A stretch of 64,000 nucleotides of DNA. Origin: Gluconobacter cerinus (GTDB taxonomy: Bacteria > Pseudomonadota > Alphaproteobacteria > Acetobacterales > Acetobacteraceae). The notes below the pieces were generated by a model. That model was not told the DNA's origin. It ran no database searches and saw nothing but the letters and a program-made list of their open reading frames with translations. The translations under genes and the position numbers were made by a program. The DNA is taken from positions 62,001 to 126,000 of the forward strand of contig NZ_BEWM01000002.1 of NCBI RefSeq assembly GCF_002723935.1. The letters are read 5' to 3'. This document shows, piece by piece, positions 54,671-64,000 of the stretch; positions within the stretch are counted from its first letter, which is position 1, and each line of letters starts with the position of its first letter.

Positions 54671-55717
54671 ATGAAACATCGAAAACTTGGACGCACCGGT
54701 CTTCAGGTCAGTGAAATCTGCCTGGGCACAATGACTTTCGGTCAGCAGAATACGGAAGCCGAAGGGCATGCGCAGCTCGATATGGCGCTCGATCAGGGGA
54801 TCAATTTTATTGATACTGCTGAACTTTATTCAATTCCCCCGCGTGCTGAGACCTATGGCGCGACTGAGACCATTGTCGGAAGTTGGCTAAAAGCTCGCGG
54901 CGGCCGTGACAAACTTGTCATTGCGAGCAAAGTTGTTGGACGCAGTTCTTCACCGTGGTTTCGGCCCGGCGGTGAGGAAGCCCGTTTGACGCCAAAGCAG
55001 ATTCATTATGCAGTTGAAGGCTCTTTGCGACGTCTGCAGACGGACTATCTTGATATTTATCAGCTTCACTGGCCAGACCGTAAAATCGGGTTGTTTGGTG
55101 AAGGCGGCACGACATTTCGGGATGTGTCGGCAGCCAATGAAGTTCCGATTGCTGAAACTCTTGGCGCATTAGGTGATCTGGTCGCACAAGGTAAGATCCG
55201 TCATGTCGGTGTTTCAAATGAAACAGCGTGGGGTGTCTCACAATTCCTTGCGGCTTCGCAGAATGGCCTTCCGCGCTTGGCATCCATTCAGAACGCCTAC
55301 AATCTCATTAACCGGACGTTCGAAATCGGTCTGGCAGAGATGTGCCTGCGGGAAGATGTCGGGCTTCTGGCCTACTCTCCGCTGGCTCAGGGATATTTGA
55401 CAGGGAAATACCTGAACGGAGCGCGCCCTGCGGGCGCACGCACTACGCTCTTTAACCGTGGTCAGCGTTACGAGAAGCCCGGTGTGGATGTTGCCATTGA
55501 GGCCTATCACGCATTGGCCCGTGAGGAAGGACTGGATCCAGTTCAGTTGGCTGTGGCTTTTGTGACGTCGCGTCCGTTCGTGACATCCAATATCATTGGG
55601 GCCACCAGCACGGATCAGCTTCAGACAATTCTGGGTTCAACCCGTCTACAGATCACGCCTGAACTGGAAGCCAAGATCAACGCCATTCACCAGGTGCATT
55701 CAAACCCCGCTCCCTGA
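54671..55717 (+). CDS. Aldo/keto reductase (Tas-like)
   Basis: A 348-residue aldo/keto reductase. The catalytic Asp and Tyr lie in INFIDTAELY, the Lys in KLVIASKVV, and the His in YQLHWPDR. Other family features are LGTMTFGQQ near the N-terminus and the long insertion of the Tas/YajO group before the C-terminal cofactor-phosphate segment (IIGATSTDQL). It is NADPH-dependent by family. Upstream is a leader with two hairpins. Confidence 0.9.
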   Translation: MKHRKLGRTGLQVSEICLGTMTFGQQNTEAEGHAQLDMALDQGINFIDTAELYSIPPRAETYGATETIVGSWLKARGGRDKLVIASKVVGRSSSPWFRPGGEEARLTPKQIHYAVEGSLRRLQTDYLDIYQLHWPDRKIGLFGEGGTTFRDVSAANEVPIAETLGALGDLVAQGKIRHVGVSNETAWGVSQFLAASQNGLPRLASIQNAYNLINRTFEIGLAEMCLREDVGLLAYSPLAQGYLTGKYLNGARPAGARTTLFNRGQRYEKPGVDVAIEAYHALAREEGLDPVQLAVAFVTSRPFVTSNIIGATSTDQLQTILGSTRLQITPELEAKINAIHQVHSNPAP

Positions 55718-55755
55718 GTTTCAACGATGCAGGCATGATCTCATGCCTGCGTCTG

Positions 55756-57138
55756 TCAGGGGGCTGTGTGCGGTCCGAGCCGTCCAATGACGCGGAAAGC
55801 TGTCAGAACTGCAAACGTGCCAAAAATAACGACACCCAGAGACTGCCCAACGAGAATACCAATCGGGCCATAAGCTGACCCGAACCACACAAATGGGATG
55901 GTTCCCAGTGTGGCGCGTCCCCAGTTGAAGCCGGTTGAGTAGAAAGGGTGCCCAAGGTTGTTGAACGCCGTATTGGCGACAAATAGCAGCCCGACGAACA
56001 TATAACTCAGGACCAGCCAGCAACAGAACAGGCGTACGATTTCCGCCCCAATGCCCTGAACGTTGAAAAGCTGGAGAATGACATTGTGCCCGGCAGCAAG
56101 AACAAACCAGGTGGTTCCCACACAGAGCGCTGTCAGCTTCAGCGCGGCCATCAGGGCTTCACGCACCCGATCAAATTGTTGGGCACCAAGGTTCTGCGCC
56201 ATGATGGGGCCGACAGAACCTGTCAAAGCAAAAACCAATGAAAACGCAACGGGCACAATGCGGTCGATAGTGGCCTGCCCTGAAACAGCATCCAGTCCAA
56301 ACTGTGCCATGGCGTGAGTTACGAACAGTGCGCCTGTTGGTGTGGCGAGATTGGTTGCAATCGCCGGGACGGCAATGCCGCCAATTTTTCGCATGGCAGG
56401 CTCAAAGGCTTCTTTCTTTGGCCATTCCAGCATGGCGTGCCCCCGAAGGTTCAGGAAGCCGCTTGCTGTGATGGCACATCGCGCCAGAATGGTGCTGATG
56501 GCTGCACCTTCCAGACCGAGATGCAGCACAAAGATCATCAAGGGGTCCAGCAGAGCTGAAACAAGCGCACCTGTCAGGGTAATGCGCATGGACCGTTTGG
56601 CATCACCAACTGCGCGCAACAGAGCTGACAGAGCCATTCCCAGGCACACTAATGGAAGAGCTGGCGATACTATGTGCAGGAAGGTCGCCGCGTTTTCCAA
56701 AGCTGCTCCCTGAGCTCCAAGCAGCCTGAGAAGTGGCGTGGCAAATACCGCCGTGAGCGTGCCCAGAACGGCCGCGATGCCAACCATGACAGCAATGAAA
56801 GCAGATGCGAGACTTCGGGCCTCCGCATGCTGGCGCGCGCCGATCAGACGACCAATGCAGGCGCCAAGTCCAATGGTCATGCCAATGGAGACTGAAATCT
56901 GCAGAAAGCTTAGAGACGTCGCAAAAGCGATGGCGGCCGTCAGGGCAGAATCATGCAGGTGGGAGATGTAGAAGTAGTTCAGAAGATCGACAGCAAAAAC
57001 TGCCATGAGGCCAATGGCCCCGGTTCCAGCCATGGTGATGACATGACGCATGATGCTGCCATGCACGAATCTCGCCGGCTTTATGGGAGAATCGTCAGGA
57101 ATTCTGGGCTTGGATGGGTCATCTGATGGTACTGGCAT
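55756..57138 (-). CDS. MATE family efflux transporter
   Basis: A multidrug and toxin extrusion antiporter with 12 predicted membrane helices. The frame extends upstream to 57306; the ATG 57138 (MPVPSDDPSKPRIPDD) is chosen because the product (460 residues) then has normal length and the upstream part is low-complexity. The core starts near HVITMAGTGAIGLM. Repeated GxxxGR-like motifs such as GLGACIGRLIGARQ and PIMAQNLGAQQFDRV mark the two MATE halves. It is divergent from flgE. Confidence 0.9.
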   Translation of the reverse strand: MPVPSDDPSKPRIPDDSPIKPARFVHGSIMRHVITMAGTGAIGLMAVFAVDLLNYFYISHLHDSALTAAIAFATSLSFLQISVSIGMTIGLGACIGRLIGARQHAEARSLASAFIAVMVGIAAVLGTLTAVFATPLLRLLGAQGAALENAATFLHIVSPALPLVCLGMALSALLRAVGDAKRSMRITLTGALVSALLDPLMIFVLHLGLEGAAISTILARCAITASGFLNLRGHAMLEWPKKEAFEPAMRKIGGIAVPAIATNLATPTGALFVTHAMAQFGLDAVSGQATIDRIVPVAFSLVFALTGSVGPIMAQNLGAQQFDRVREALMAALKLTALCVGTTWFVLAAGHNVILQLFNVQGIGAEIVRLFCCWLVLSYMFVGLLFVANTAFNNLGHPFYSTGFNWGRATLGTIPFVWFGSAYGPIGILVGQSLGVVIFGTFAVLTAFRVIGRLGPHTAP

Positions 57139-57348
57139 GTCGGCATATACTGCCTCGTCCCGTGACAAAGAACCAGTGCCTGAAGTGCTTTGTTGGGAAG
57201 GTTTTCTGTCTGCCAGAAAGGAAAGGGAGCGTGGGAGGAAGGAGGTTTTCTGCGAGTGTAAGGGTTTCGTTAACGCATGGTGTGGAACTGTCAGGTCAGA
57301 TAACACCCGGGCGTGAGGCCCGAAGCCCAGTTTCTGCCGGAGTCCGCC

Positions 57349-58608
57349 ATGTCGATCATCAATTCTCTCAACACGGCTGTCAGTGGCCTCAATTCCCAGT
57401 CACATGCTTTCAGCGATCTCTCCAACAACATCGCGAACAGTCAGACGACAGGATATAAAGCTGCAACAACAAGCTTTGCCGATTATGTGACGAGCAATGA
57501 TCTGGCAAGCGACGGGGAGTCACTGAGCGACAGTGTGGCTGCGACAACCAGGCAGCATACTGACAATCAGGGTATGGTTGTTTCTTCCACAAATACGCTG
57601 GCGCTCGCAATTTCAGGCAACGGATTCTTCAACGTTGTCCAACCCACGGGAAGCACGACATCCAGCACAGCGCCGACGTTCAGCAGCCAGCAGTTTTATA
57701 CGCGAAATGGTGACTTCTCACAAAATAACCAGGGATATCTGGTCAACACCTCGGGTTATTATCTGGAAGGGTATCAGGTGGGTTCAGAGGGTGCTTTGAG
57801 TAGCACTCTATCACCTATCAAAATCTCTGATTCTGTCGCATTTCAGCCGACCAAGAGCACAATTGTTTCTCTGTCTGCTGCAATTGGCAGCACCTCTGGG
57901 GCAGAAGGTACCAATACATCTACGGCAACAGCCTATGACAGTAAGGGAAATGCTCAGGAGGTGAGCCTGAACTGGAAACAGTCTTCCACGGATCCTTTGG
58001 TTTGGACTGTCAGTAATTCAGCAGATTCGAGCAATTCAGCCACAGTGAAATTTAACAGTGATGGTTCTCTGGCATCTGTAAATGGAGCGTCCCAGTCTAC
58101 GGGTTCAGCGGCAACCTTTTCATATACGGGGCTGCCGCAGGATATGACCGTCAACCTGGGAACCATCGGGAGCACGTCCGGTGTGAGCCTGGCAACAGAC
58201 AGCAGTAATTATAGCACCAATCCCACAATGACGACGGACAGCGTCACAAGCGGCACCTTCACGGGTCTGTCTATGCAAAGCGACGGGTCTGTGATGGCGA
58301 CATTTGATAATGGGCTTTCTCAGCTCCTTGCAAAAATACCACTCTCGACGTTCGCAGACCCTAATGGGCTCTCTGCCCAAAACGGACAGGCATATACGGC
58401 AACGGCATCATCTGGTGCACCGACAGTCAATGCAGTAAACACGAATGGGGCAGGGACGCTCAGCACCAGTTCTACTGAAAGCTCAACGACGGATCTGACC
58501 AGCGATCTTACCAAACTTATTGTCGCGCAGCAGGCTTATGGAGCGAATACAAAAATCGTGACCACTGCAAATCAGCTTTTGCAGACCACTTTGGCGATGA
58601 TTCAGTAA
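57349..58608 (+). CDS. flgE: Flagellar hook protein FlgE
   Basis: FlgE forms the flexible hook. The 419-residue protein has the N-terminal rod/hook motif LSNNIANSQTTGYKAATTSFADYV, and ALAISGNGFFNVVQ. The C-terminus has the typical axial QQAYGANTKIVTTANQLLQT. The middle is Ser/Thr-rich. CGGAG lies seven bases upstream of the ATG at 57349; the frame to 57313 is rejected. It is the first of flgE-flgK-flgL. Confidence 0.95.
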   Translation: MSIINSLNTAVSGLNSQSHAFSDLSNNIANSQTTGYKAATTSFADYVTSNDLASDGESLSDSVAATTRQHTDNQGMVVSSTNTLALAISGNGFFNVVQPTGSTTSSTAPTFSSQQFYTRNGDFSQNNQGYLVNTSGYYLEGYQVGSEGALSSTLSPIKISDSVAFQPTKSTIVSLSAAIGSTSGAEGTNTSTATAYDSKGNAQEVSLNWKQSSTDPLVWTVSNSADSSNSATVKFNSDGSLASVNGASQSTGSAATFSYTGLPQDMTVNLGTIGSTSGVSLATDSSNYSTNPTMTTDSVTSGTFTGLSMQSDGSVMATFDNGLSQLLAKIPLSTFADPNGLSAQNGQAYTATASSGAPTVNAVNTNGAGTLSTSSTESSTTDLTSDLTKLIVAQQAYGANTKIVTTANQLLQTTLAMIQ

Positions 58609-58633
58609 GGCCGGGTGAGGGGAACTCTATATC

Positions 58634-60157
58634 ATGGGGCTGACTGATTCACTTTCGATCGCCGTCTCTGGCTTGCAGGCCGTCCAGTATGGCATGTCTA
58701 CGGCTTCCCAGAACGTCGCCAATGCGTCTACTGCAGGTTACATCAAAGAAGTCGCAAACGTTCAGTCTGTCGTAAATGACGGGACGGGTGGCGGCGTAAG
58801 ACGCGCAACGACCAGTCTGGCTACAAACGCACATATCCAGACTGCTTTATATTCCCAGAATTCAGATGTTTCCCAATATACGACAACAAGCAACGCGCTC
58901 TCTGTCGTCACGGCTCTACAAGGTTCAACCTCTGCAGATTCTGGTAGCAGCGGGACACTTTCTGACCAGTTGGGAAATCTTCAGTCAGCCCTTATTTCTT
59001 TGACCAGCTCCGCGTCGAGTTCGACCACCCAAAGCACAGTTCTTTCGGCGGCCAATAGCTTTACCCAGTCGTTGAACACTCTTGCAGACACTGTGCAGGA
59101 GCAACGTCAGAACGCACAGGATGGTGTTGTCTCGTCAGTTTCGGATATCAATACCAACCTGACGACTATTGGCTCTTTGTCTACCAAGATCATGGCTCTT
59201 AAAGGGCAAGGGCTCGATACTGCGGACATTGAAAATCAGCGCTTTACGGCCTTATCATCGCTCTCCAGTGAATTGGGTGTGAGTTGGAAGGTTTCCTCCA
59301 ATGGAGACATGTCCATTACCACGCAAGACGGTGTCACGCTCCCTACACACAATACGTCTTCGGGTTCAGCAGATACCATTTCCAGCACCTGGCCTTTGAC
59401 GACAGCCTCAGCGCAAATTTCAACCAGTATGAGCTATCCGGGTAACTCAGACGCTAATGCGATTCCGGCAATTACGCTGAACGGAAAAGATATTACTGGT
59501 CATCTGACCGGTGGAAGCCTCGGAGCCGATATAACGCTGCGAGATACCACGCTCCCAACGATGCAGGCCCAATTTGACTCTCTAGCCTATACTGTAGCCA
59601 GCCGCTTCGATGCGCAGGGCATGTCTTTATTTACAACATCCAGTGGCAATATTCCCGATGCGTCCCAGACGTCCATTGTGCCTCAGGGAAGCGCTGGTTT
59701 TGCCCAGAATATTCAGGTTTCCCAGTCCTATCAGGACGATCCATCGCTTCTTGTATCTGGTGAGACCGCAAGTAGTAGTGTTGTCCAGAACATTCTGTCT
59801 TATGCGTTTGGAACCACTCAATCAGATGGCACAGGACAGGTAGCCGCCCCTACCAATAATTTAGGTGTGATGGGGAAATTGTCTACCGGCTATAGTGGAA
59901 GTCAAAGTCTTGTGGCTCTTGCGACGTCTTTGACAGCCAACCAGGCTGCGACAGCTAATAACGCAAGTAGCAGTCTGTCTCTTGCACAAACAACGCAGAC
60001 CAATCTCTCTTCAAGCCTGGCAGGAACATCAACTGTCTCTGTCGACACTGAAATGGCAAATATCGTTACATTACAGAACGCCTATTCAGCCAATGCGAAA
60101 GTTATTTCGTCCGTACAGTCCATGTTCACCGCACTTTTAAACGCTGTTGGAAGCTGA
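58634..60157 (+). CDS. flgK: Flagellar hook-associated protein 1 FlgK
   Basis: FlgK joins hook and filament. The 507-residue protein has the N-terminal axial motif ASQNVANASTAGYIKEVANVQSV, a Ser/Thr-rich body, and the C-terminal VSVDTEMANIVTLQNAYSANAKVISSVQSM, which matches FlgK. It follows flgE after 25 bp and is next to flgL. Confidence 0.94.
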   Translation: MGLTDSLSIAVSGLQAVQYGMSTASQNVANASTAGYIKEVANVQSVVNDGTGGGVRRATTSLATNAHIQTALYSQNSDVSQYTTTSNALSVVTALQGSTSADSGSSGTLSDQLGNLQSALISLTSSASSSTTQSTVLSAANSFTQSLNTLADTVQEQRQNAQDGVVSSVSDINTNLTTIGSLSTKIMALKGQGLDTADIENQRFTALSSLSSELGVSWKVSSNGDMSITTQDGVTLPTHNTSSGSADTISSTWPLTTASAQISTSMSYPGNSDANAIPAITLNGKDITGHLTGGSLGADITLRDTTLPTMQAQFDSLAYTVASRFDAQGMSLFTTSSGNIPDASQTSIVPQGSAGFAQNIQVSQSYQDDPSLLVSGETASSSVVQNILSYAFGTTQSDGTGQVAAPTNNLGVMGKLSTGYSGSQSLVALATSLTANQAATANNASSSLSLAQTTQTNLSSSLAGTSTVSVDTEMANIVTLQNAYSANAKVISSVQSMFTALLNAVGS

Positions 60158-60159
60158 TT

Positions 60160-61227
60160 ATGACTGGAATTACGGCATCGTTTGGTTATGGCGGATTATC
60201 GAATCAACAGACGCTAAACTTGGCTTCGTTATCCCAGATAAAAGATAATCTTCAGGAACAAGCTTCTACGGGCGTGAAATCCAGCAACTACGCCCAGCTT
60301 GGAGAAACACGTGCTCAGGCGCTAGCGCTCCAGCCTGCAATCACTCAGGTTTCGTCCTGGAACTCCAACGTGACGATGGCACAAAACAGATTAACGGTCA
60401 CACAGAGTACAGTCAGCCAAATTGCGACAATGGCAGATAATCTGAATGACACTCTTTCAACTCTTGTCGGGAATGTTTCCCCAACGGCTATAAGTTCTGC
60501 CTCCGAACAGGCTAAATCATATTTATCGTCTTTAGGTAATTTGTTGAACACGCAGGAGGGCGGGAGCTATATTTTTTCAGGGCTGCAGTCTTCCACTGCT
60601 CCCGTAAGCACCAGCTTAAGCAGTTCCAGTCTCGCATCTTCTATACAGGAGACTGTAAAAAGCATGGGGAATGGTAGTGCGTCAGATGTTCTGTCAGAGA
60701 CGCTTTCTCTTGCAAAAGACACCAGCCAGAATCAGCCATTTTCCGCTGCACTTTCGACTGACCCGGTTACTGCTGCACAGCAGAAATTAAAAATCACCGT
60801 TGGGACTAATCAAACAGTTTCTGCAGGCATCGTGGCGACAGAGGGAAGTACATCGTCAGAAACGTCAACGGGCTCTCCGATCCGAGATCTCATGCGAAAC
60901 CTGATGGTTGTTGCTTCTCTAAGTTCTGATGACGCAGGGACCGCAGATTACACACAGTTGGTTCAAGGATTACAGACGACGAATACCGGTGTGACAGAAG
61001 GGCTATCCGATATCAGTGGTTCACTTGGAATACAGCAGAACAGCTTGACCAGTCAGAGTGCGATGTTGGCACAAATGAAAGCCGCTCTTACGACCCAGCT
61101 TGGAACGGCGAAGGATGCAGATCTTGCGCAGGTTTCCGTCCAATTGAATGATACCAGCAATCAACTCCAGGCATCATATTCCATTATCGCAAATATGAAG
61201 GGTATGACCCTTGCAAGTTATCTCTGA
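60160..61227 (+). CDS. flgL: Flagellar hook-associated protein 3 FlgL
   Basis: FlgL is the second hook-filament junction protein, with flagellin-like coiled-coil ends. The 355-residue protein starts MTGITASFGYGGLSNQQTLN and has long helical segments at both ends. GSYIFSGLQSST is characteristic of FlgL. It begins 2 bp after flgK. flgK and flgL end the cluster. Confidence 0.9.
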   Translation: MTGITASFGYGGLSNQQTLNLASLSQIKDNLQEQASTGVKSSNYAQLGETRAQALALQPAITQVSSWNSNVTMAQNRLTVTQSTVSQIATMADNLNDTLSTLVGNVSPTAISSASEQAKSYLSSLGNLLNTQEGGSYIFSGLQSSTAPVSTSLSSSSLASSIQETVKSMGNGSASDVLSETLSLAKDTSQNQPFSAALSTDPVTAAQQKLKITVGTNQTVSAGIVATEGSTSSETSTGSPIRDLMRNLMVVASLSSDDAGTADYTQLVQGLQTTNTGVTEGLSDISGSLGIQQNSLTSQSAMLAQMKAALTTQLGTAKDADLAQVSVQLNDTSNQLQASYSIIANMKGMTLASYL

Positions 61228-61288
61228 CGTCTGTTGAAAAATTGACCCTGACGTCGCATATCTTCGTTACTTTCCTAAGAGGAGATTG

Positions 61289-63160
61289 ATGACGATGAGT
61301 GCAACGCAAGGCCAGCCGGAACAGCATGAATTCAGTGCAGAGGTGGGGCGTCTGCTCGATCTTGTCGTGCATGCGCTTTATTCAGATCGAGAAATTTTTC
61401 TGCGTGAACTTGTTGCGAACGCAGCCGACGCAACAGACAAGCGCCGCTTTGAAGGGCTGACGAACTCTGCTCTTGCTCTTCCCGAAAATGCGTCAATTCG
61501 TATTGCCCCGGAAAAAGACAAGAAAGAGTTGGTCATTTCTGACGACGGCGTGGGAATGACACATGATGAACTGGCTCAAAATCTAGGTACAATTGCCCGT
61601 TCAGGCACACGCGCTTTTGGTGAAAAACTGAATGCTGCCAAAGCTGAAGATCGCCCAAGTCTGATTGGTCAGTTTGGTGTTGGGTTCTACGCGGCGTTCA
61701 TGGTTGCCGACAGGGTGGATGTGACGTCCCGCAAGGCTGGGGCAGACGAGGCCTGGACTTGGTCTTCAGACGGGAAGGGCGCTTTTACCCTCACGCCTTC
61801 CACTCGCTCTACGCCTGGCACTGACATTGTTCTGCACATGAAAAGTGATGCGGAAGACTTCCTGGACAGCTGGCGTCTTCGATCAATTATTCGCAAATGG
61901 GCTGACCATATTTCCTGGCCAATCACTCTGCGTGAGGTCAATGAGGATGGAACAGTCGAAGAGAAAGCTGCCAACGAAGGAACAGCTTTGTGGCGCAAGC
62001 CTAAGGCCGAAATTACCCCTGAACAGTACACGGAATTCTACAGGCACATTGCGCGTGCTTTTGATGAACCTTATGCAACAATGCATTGGCATGCAGAAGG
62101 TACGACAGAATTCACAGCCCTTCTGTTTTTACCCAACGCCCGACCATTTGATTTCATGGAGCAGTCTCGGGAAAGCAAGATCCACCTTCATGTTCGCCGC
62201 ATGTTCATCACAGATGAGGCAGATTTGCTTCCCAACTGGATGCGCTTTGTTCAGGGTGTAGTGGATACAGAAGATCTGCCGCTTAATGTGTCTCGTGAGA
62301 TGTTACAGGCGACACCAGTTCTTGCTCGTATCCGCAAGGCGGTCACGAAACGCGTTCTGACGGAGATTAAAACCCGAGCCAAGGACGCAGATGCTGGATT
62401 TAATGCATTCTGGGAAAACTTTGGGGCGGTTCTCAAGGAAGGTTTGTGGGAAGATAGCGAGCACCGTCAGGAAATTGCCGGTTTCGCCCGTTTCCATACA
62501 ACCCATGGTGACGATCTAACGACGCTTGATGACTATATCTCGCGTATGAAGGACGGACAGGACGTTATCTACTTCCTCACAGGTGACAACCTTGACGCTC
62601 TGAAGGCATCTGCACAGCTGGAAGGCTTCCATGCCCGGGGCTTGGAGGTTCTTCTTCTCTCTGATCCAGTAGATGCTTTCTGGCCAGAGCGGCTTCATTC
62701 ATACAACGACAAAACTTTGCGGTCAGTCGTCTACTCTCATGGAGATCTTGAGAAGTTCTCGACAGACAATGAGGAAACAGTCGAGGCAGCTAACGTAGAC
62801 ACCTTGGTTCCTGCGTTGAAAGAGGCTTTGGGCGATGCAGTGAAAGATGTCCGGAGTACGGTTCGCCTGACAAATAGTGCGGTCGTGATTACGTCTGAGG
62901 GAGGCCCGGACTTGGCCATGCAGCGGCTGATGCGCCGATCAGGACAGGCTCTTCCGGAAACGCTCCCAATTCTGGAAATTAACCCTCGTCATCCGTTGAT
63001 TAAAGCCTTGGCTCAGCGCGTTGAAAAGAAGGAAAGCATTCAAGATCTTGCACGCGTGCTGTTGGATCTCGCGCGTGTTCAGGAGGGCGAGCCCCTACCA
63101 GATCCGACTGGGTTTGCTCGGTTGCTTGCAGGTTTGCTTGCCGGAGCTGCTACTATCTAA
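61289..63160 (+). CDS. htpG: Chaperone protein HtpG (Hsp90 family)
   Basis: HtpG is the bacterial Hsp90. The 623-residue protein has the ATP-binding GHKL motifs: [45 protein letters not shown], and [18 protein letters not shown]. It also has the middle domain ([11 protein letters not shown]) and the C-terminal dimer domain. ATG 61289 has AGGAG four bases upstream; ATG 61295 is equally possible. A terminator follows. Confidence 0.96.
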   Translation: MTMSATQGQPEQHEFSAEVGRLLDLVVHALYSDREIFLRELVANAADATDKRRFEGLTNSALALPENASIRIAPEKDKKELVISDDGVGMTHDELAQNLGTIARSGTRAFGEKLNAAKAEDRPSLIGQFGVGFYAAFMVADRVDVTSRKAGADEAWTWSSDGKGAFTLTPSTRSTPGTDIVLHMKSDAEDFLDSWRLRSIIRKWADHISWPITLREVNEDGTVEEKAANEGTALWRKPKAEITPEQYTEFYRHIARAFDEPYATMHWHAEGTTEFTALLFLPNARPFDFMEQSRESKIHLHVRRMFITDEADLLPNWMRFVQGVVDTEDLPLNVSREMLQATPVLARIRKAVTKRVLTEIKTRAKDADAGFNAFWENFGAVLKEGLWEDSEHRQEIAGFARFHTTHGDDLTTLDDYISRMKDGQDVIYFLTGDNLDALKASAQLEGFHARGLEVLLLSDPVDAFWPERLHSYNDKTLRSVVYSHGDLEKFSTDNEETVEAANVDTLVPALKEALGDAVKDVRSTVRLTNSAVVITSEGGPDLAMQRLMRRSGQALPETLPILEINPRHPLIKALAQRVEKKESIQDLARVLLDLARVQEGEPLPDPTGFARLLAGLLAGAATI

Positions 63161-63193
63161 TAAATCGCTTTTCGGCGATTTAGGAAGAATAGG

Positions 63194-63225
63194 AAAAAGC
63201 GGAAGATTACTCTTCCGCTTTTTTT
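63194..63225 (+). terminator. Rho-independent terminator of htpG
   Basis: A 13-bp stem (AAAAAGCGGAAGA / TCTTCCGCTTTTT) with TTAC loop and a T-run lies 33 bp after the stop. Confidence 0.92.
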
Positions 63226-63250
63226 GGATCTTGAGGGAACGAACGAAACT

Positions 63251-64000
63251 CTAGCCAGTCAATTTTCTCTGACGGAGTTCTCTGGGCGAAAGACCGAATT
63301 TTTGACGGAAGCGCCTTGAAAAATGAGCCGCATTTCTAAAGCCATGTTTTGTAGCGATTTCGGCAATGGCCATAGATGTGTATTCAGCCGATTGCAGGTC
63401 CTTATAAATTCTCTCCAGCCTCTTGTTTAAAATCCAACCTGAGACAGCACCTGGTTCTCCATCAAAAAGCAAATAAAGCGCTCTGGATGATATACCGTAG
63501 GCACTGGCAATGCTTTTTGGCGTTAAATCAGGCTCTTGTAATCTGCTTTCAATATAAGACCGAATATGTTTTTGACGGTGTTTGCGTCGACCAGCAACGC
63601 TTAACTCCAGATCGAGAGAATCCAGAAGTGTTGTGATCAGAAGGTCTGTCAGGTGTTTGAACAAACGCGTCTGCGTTTGAGAGGGGCTGGCTTCCAAGGC
63701 ACCATCGAGAATTAATTCACAGCAGGTGAGAAGAAAGCGACCGGGGCCTGACTGGATTTCAAAATGGACCACAGGAAGGCCGGATAGGACAGGAAGGTGA
63801 TTGAGCAGACCGCCCTTTGTCACAGATATAAGAATGCTGTCATTAGTCAGAAGATTTTCGTGATCTAAAGCAGGCTTTTCAGAGTGATGGGTTCTGATGA
63901 GCTGTTCACGGTCAATATACAGGTTTCCACCAGCATGTCGTGAGATTGTGAAGAGAGCTCTGTCTTCATTGAAATAGGGGGAAAGGCTCTCAATCGTTTC
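63251..64000 (-). CDS. AraC-family transcriptional regulator, 5' end outside window
   Basis: The C-terminal ~100 residues are an AraC DNA-binding domain: the first helix-turn-helix around LTPKSIASAYGISSRALYLLF, then MAIAEIATKHGFRNAAHFSRRFRQKFGLSPRELR. Upstream the frame stays open to the window edge with plausible coding sequence (ETIESLSPYFNEDRALFTIS), so the N-terminal sensing domain is cut off and the true start lies outside. The effector is unknown. Confidence 0.88.
   Translation of the reverse strand, partial: ETIESLSPYFNEDRALFTISRHAGGNLYIDREQLIRTHHSEKPALDHENLLTNDSILISVTKGGLLNHLPVLSGLPVVHFEIQSGPGRFLLTCCELILDGALEASPSQTQTRLFKHLTDLLITTLLDSLDLELSVAGRRKHRQKHIRSYIESRLQEPDLTPKSIASAYGISSRALYLLFDGEPGAVSGWILNKRLERIYKDLQSAEYTSMAIAEIATKHGFRNAAHFSRRFRQKFGLSPRELRQRKLTG

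Noticed and set aside
61228-61288. Sigma-32 promoter before htpG
   Set aside because: A TTGAAAA stretch is present, but no convincing -10 CCCCAT-type element at the right spacing.

Overview
The window looks like chromosomal DNA of an acetic acid bacterium, most likely Gluconobacter or a close relative (Acetobacteraceae, Alphaproteobacteria). The main evidence is an adjacent gene pair for the membrane-bound quinohaemoprotein alcohol dehydrogenase: AdhA (PQQ enzyme with one haem c site) and AdhB (three CXXCH sites). Further support comes from a remnant of bacterial pyruvate decarboxylase, a two-subunit GMC oxidoreductase, and the order rho / mnmE-mnmG-rsmG-parA-parB / maf / hemE, which in Alphaproteobacteria marks the neighbourhood of the replication origin. 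No insertion sequence, prophage or CRISPR array was seen.

Layout, left to right. 1-5.3 kb: a miaA-ilvB-ilvN operon, serB, a secreted Gly-rich protein, a parS site and a DciA-like (DUF721) gene. 5.3-11.9 kb: mutY with a coupled unknown gene, a Gfo/Idh/MocA oxidoreductase, two small lipoproteins, a decayed pyruvate decarboxylase, a CorA-type transporter and a small secreted protein. 11.9-19.5 kb: ahcY, a DUF3597 protein, a TonB receptor coupled to a secreted histidine acid phosphatase, an L,D-transpeptidase and odhB. 19.7-28.1 kb: a two-subunit GMC oxidoreductase, rho, a DNA-repair methyltransferase and adhAB. 28.2-33.7 kb: mnmE-mnmG-rsmG-parA-parB, with parS sites inside mnmE and at the start of rsmG. 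33.8-37 kb: tRNA-Lys, a short membrane ORF, and an unusual 696-residue PLP-type protein coupled to a histidine phosphatase. 37.1-41.8 kb: dTDP-rhamnose genes and a glycosyltransferase. 41.7-47.5 kb: a HIT protein, a sugar transporter, a Zur-box-preceded znuACB operon, a lytic transglycosylase, YbaK and tRNA-Ala. 47.6-50.8 kb: maf, a gene-free 353-bp segment with all the marks of oriC, then hemE-HAD-hemJ. 50.8-64 kb: an SDR/DedA pair, an S9 peptidase, an aldo/keto reductase, a MATE pump, flagellar flgE-flgK-flgL, htpG and a partial AraC regulator.

The genes form two physiological themes. The first is origin biology: oriC with DnaA boxes, ParAB with three parS sites, and a DciA-like helicase loader. 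The second is the oxidative lifestyle: membrane alcohol oxidation, a GMC dehydrogenase, loss of a pyruvate decarboxylase copy, and an OdhB with no visible E3-binding domain. Many genes overlap by 1-4 bases (TGATG or ATGA), so translational coupling is common.

Most interesting for follow-up are the GTAC-rich array in the proposed origin, the PLP-protein/phosphatase pair, the TonB receptor/phosphatase pair with a 43-bp palindrome upstream, and the perfect inverted repeat enclosing tRNA-Lys. All calls are from reading the sequence; no database search was run.
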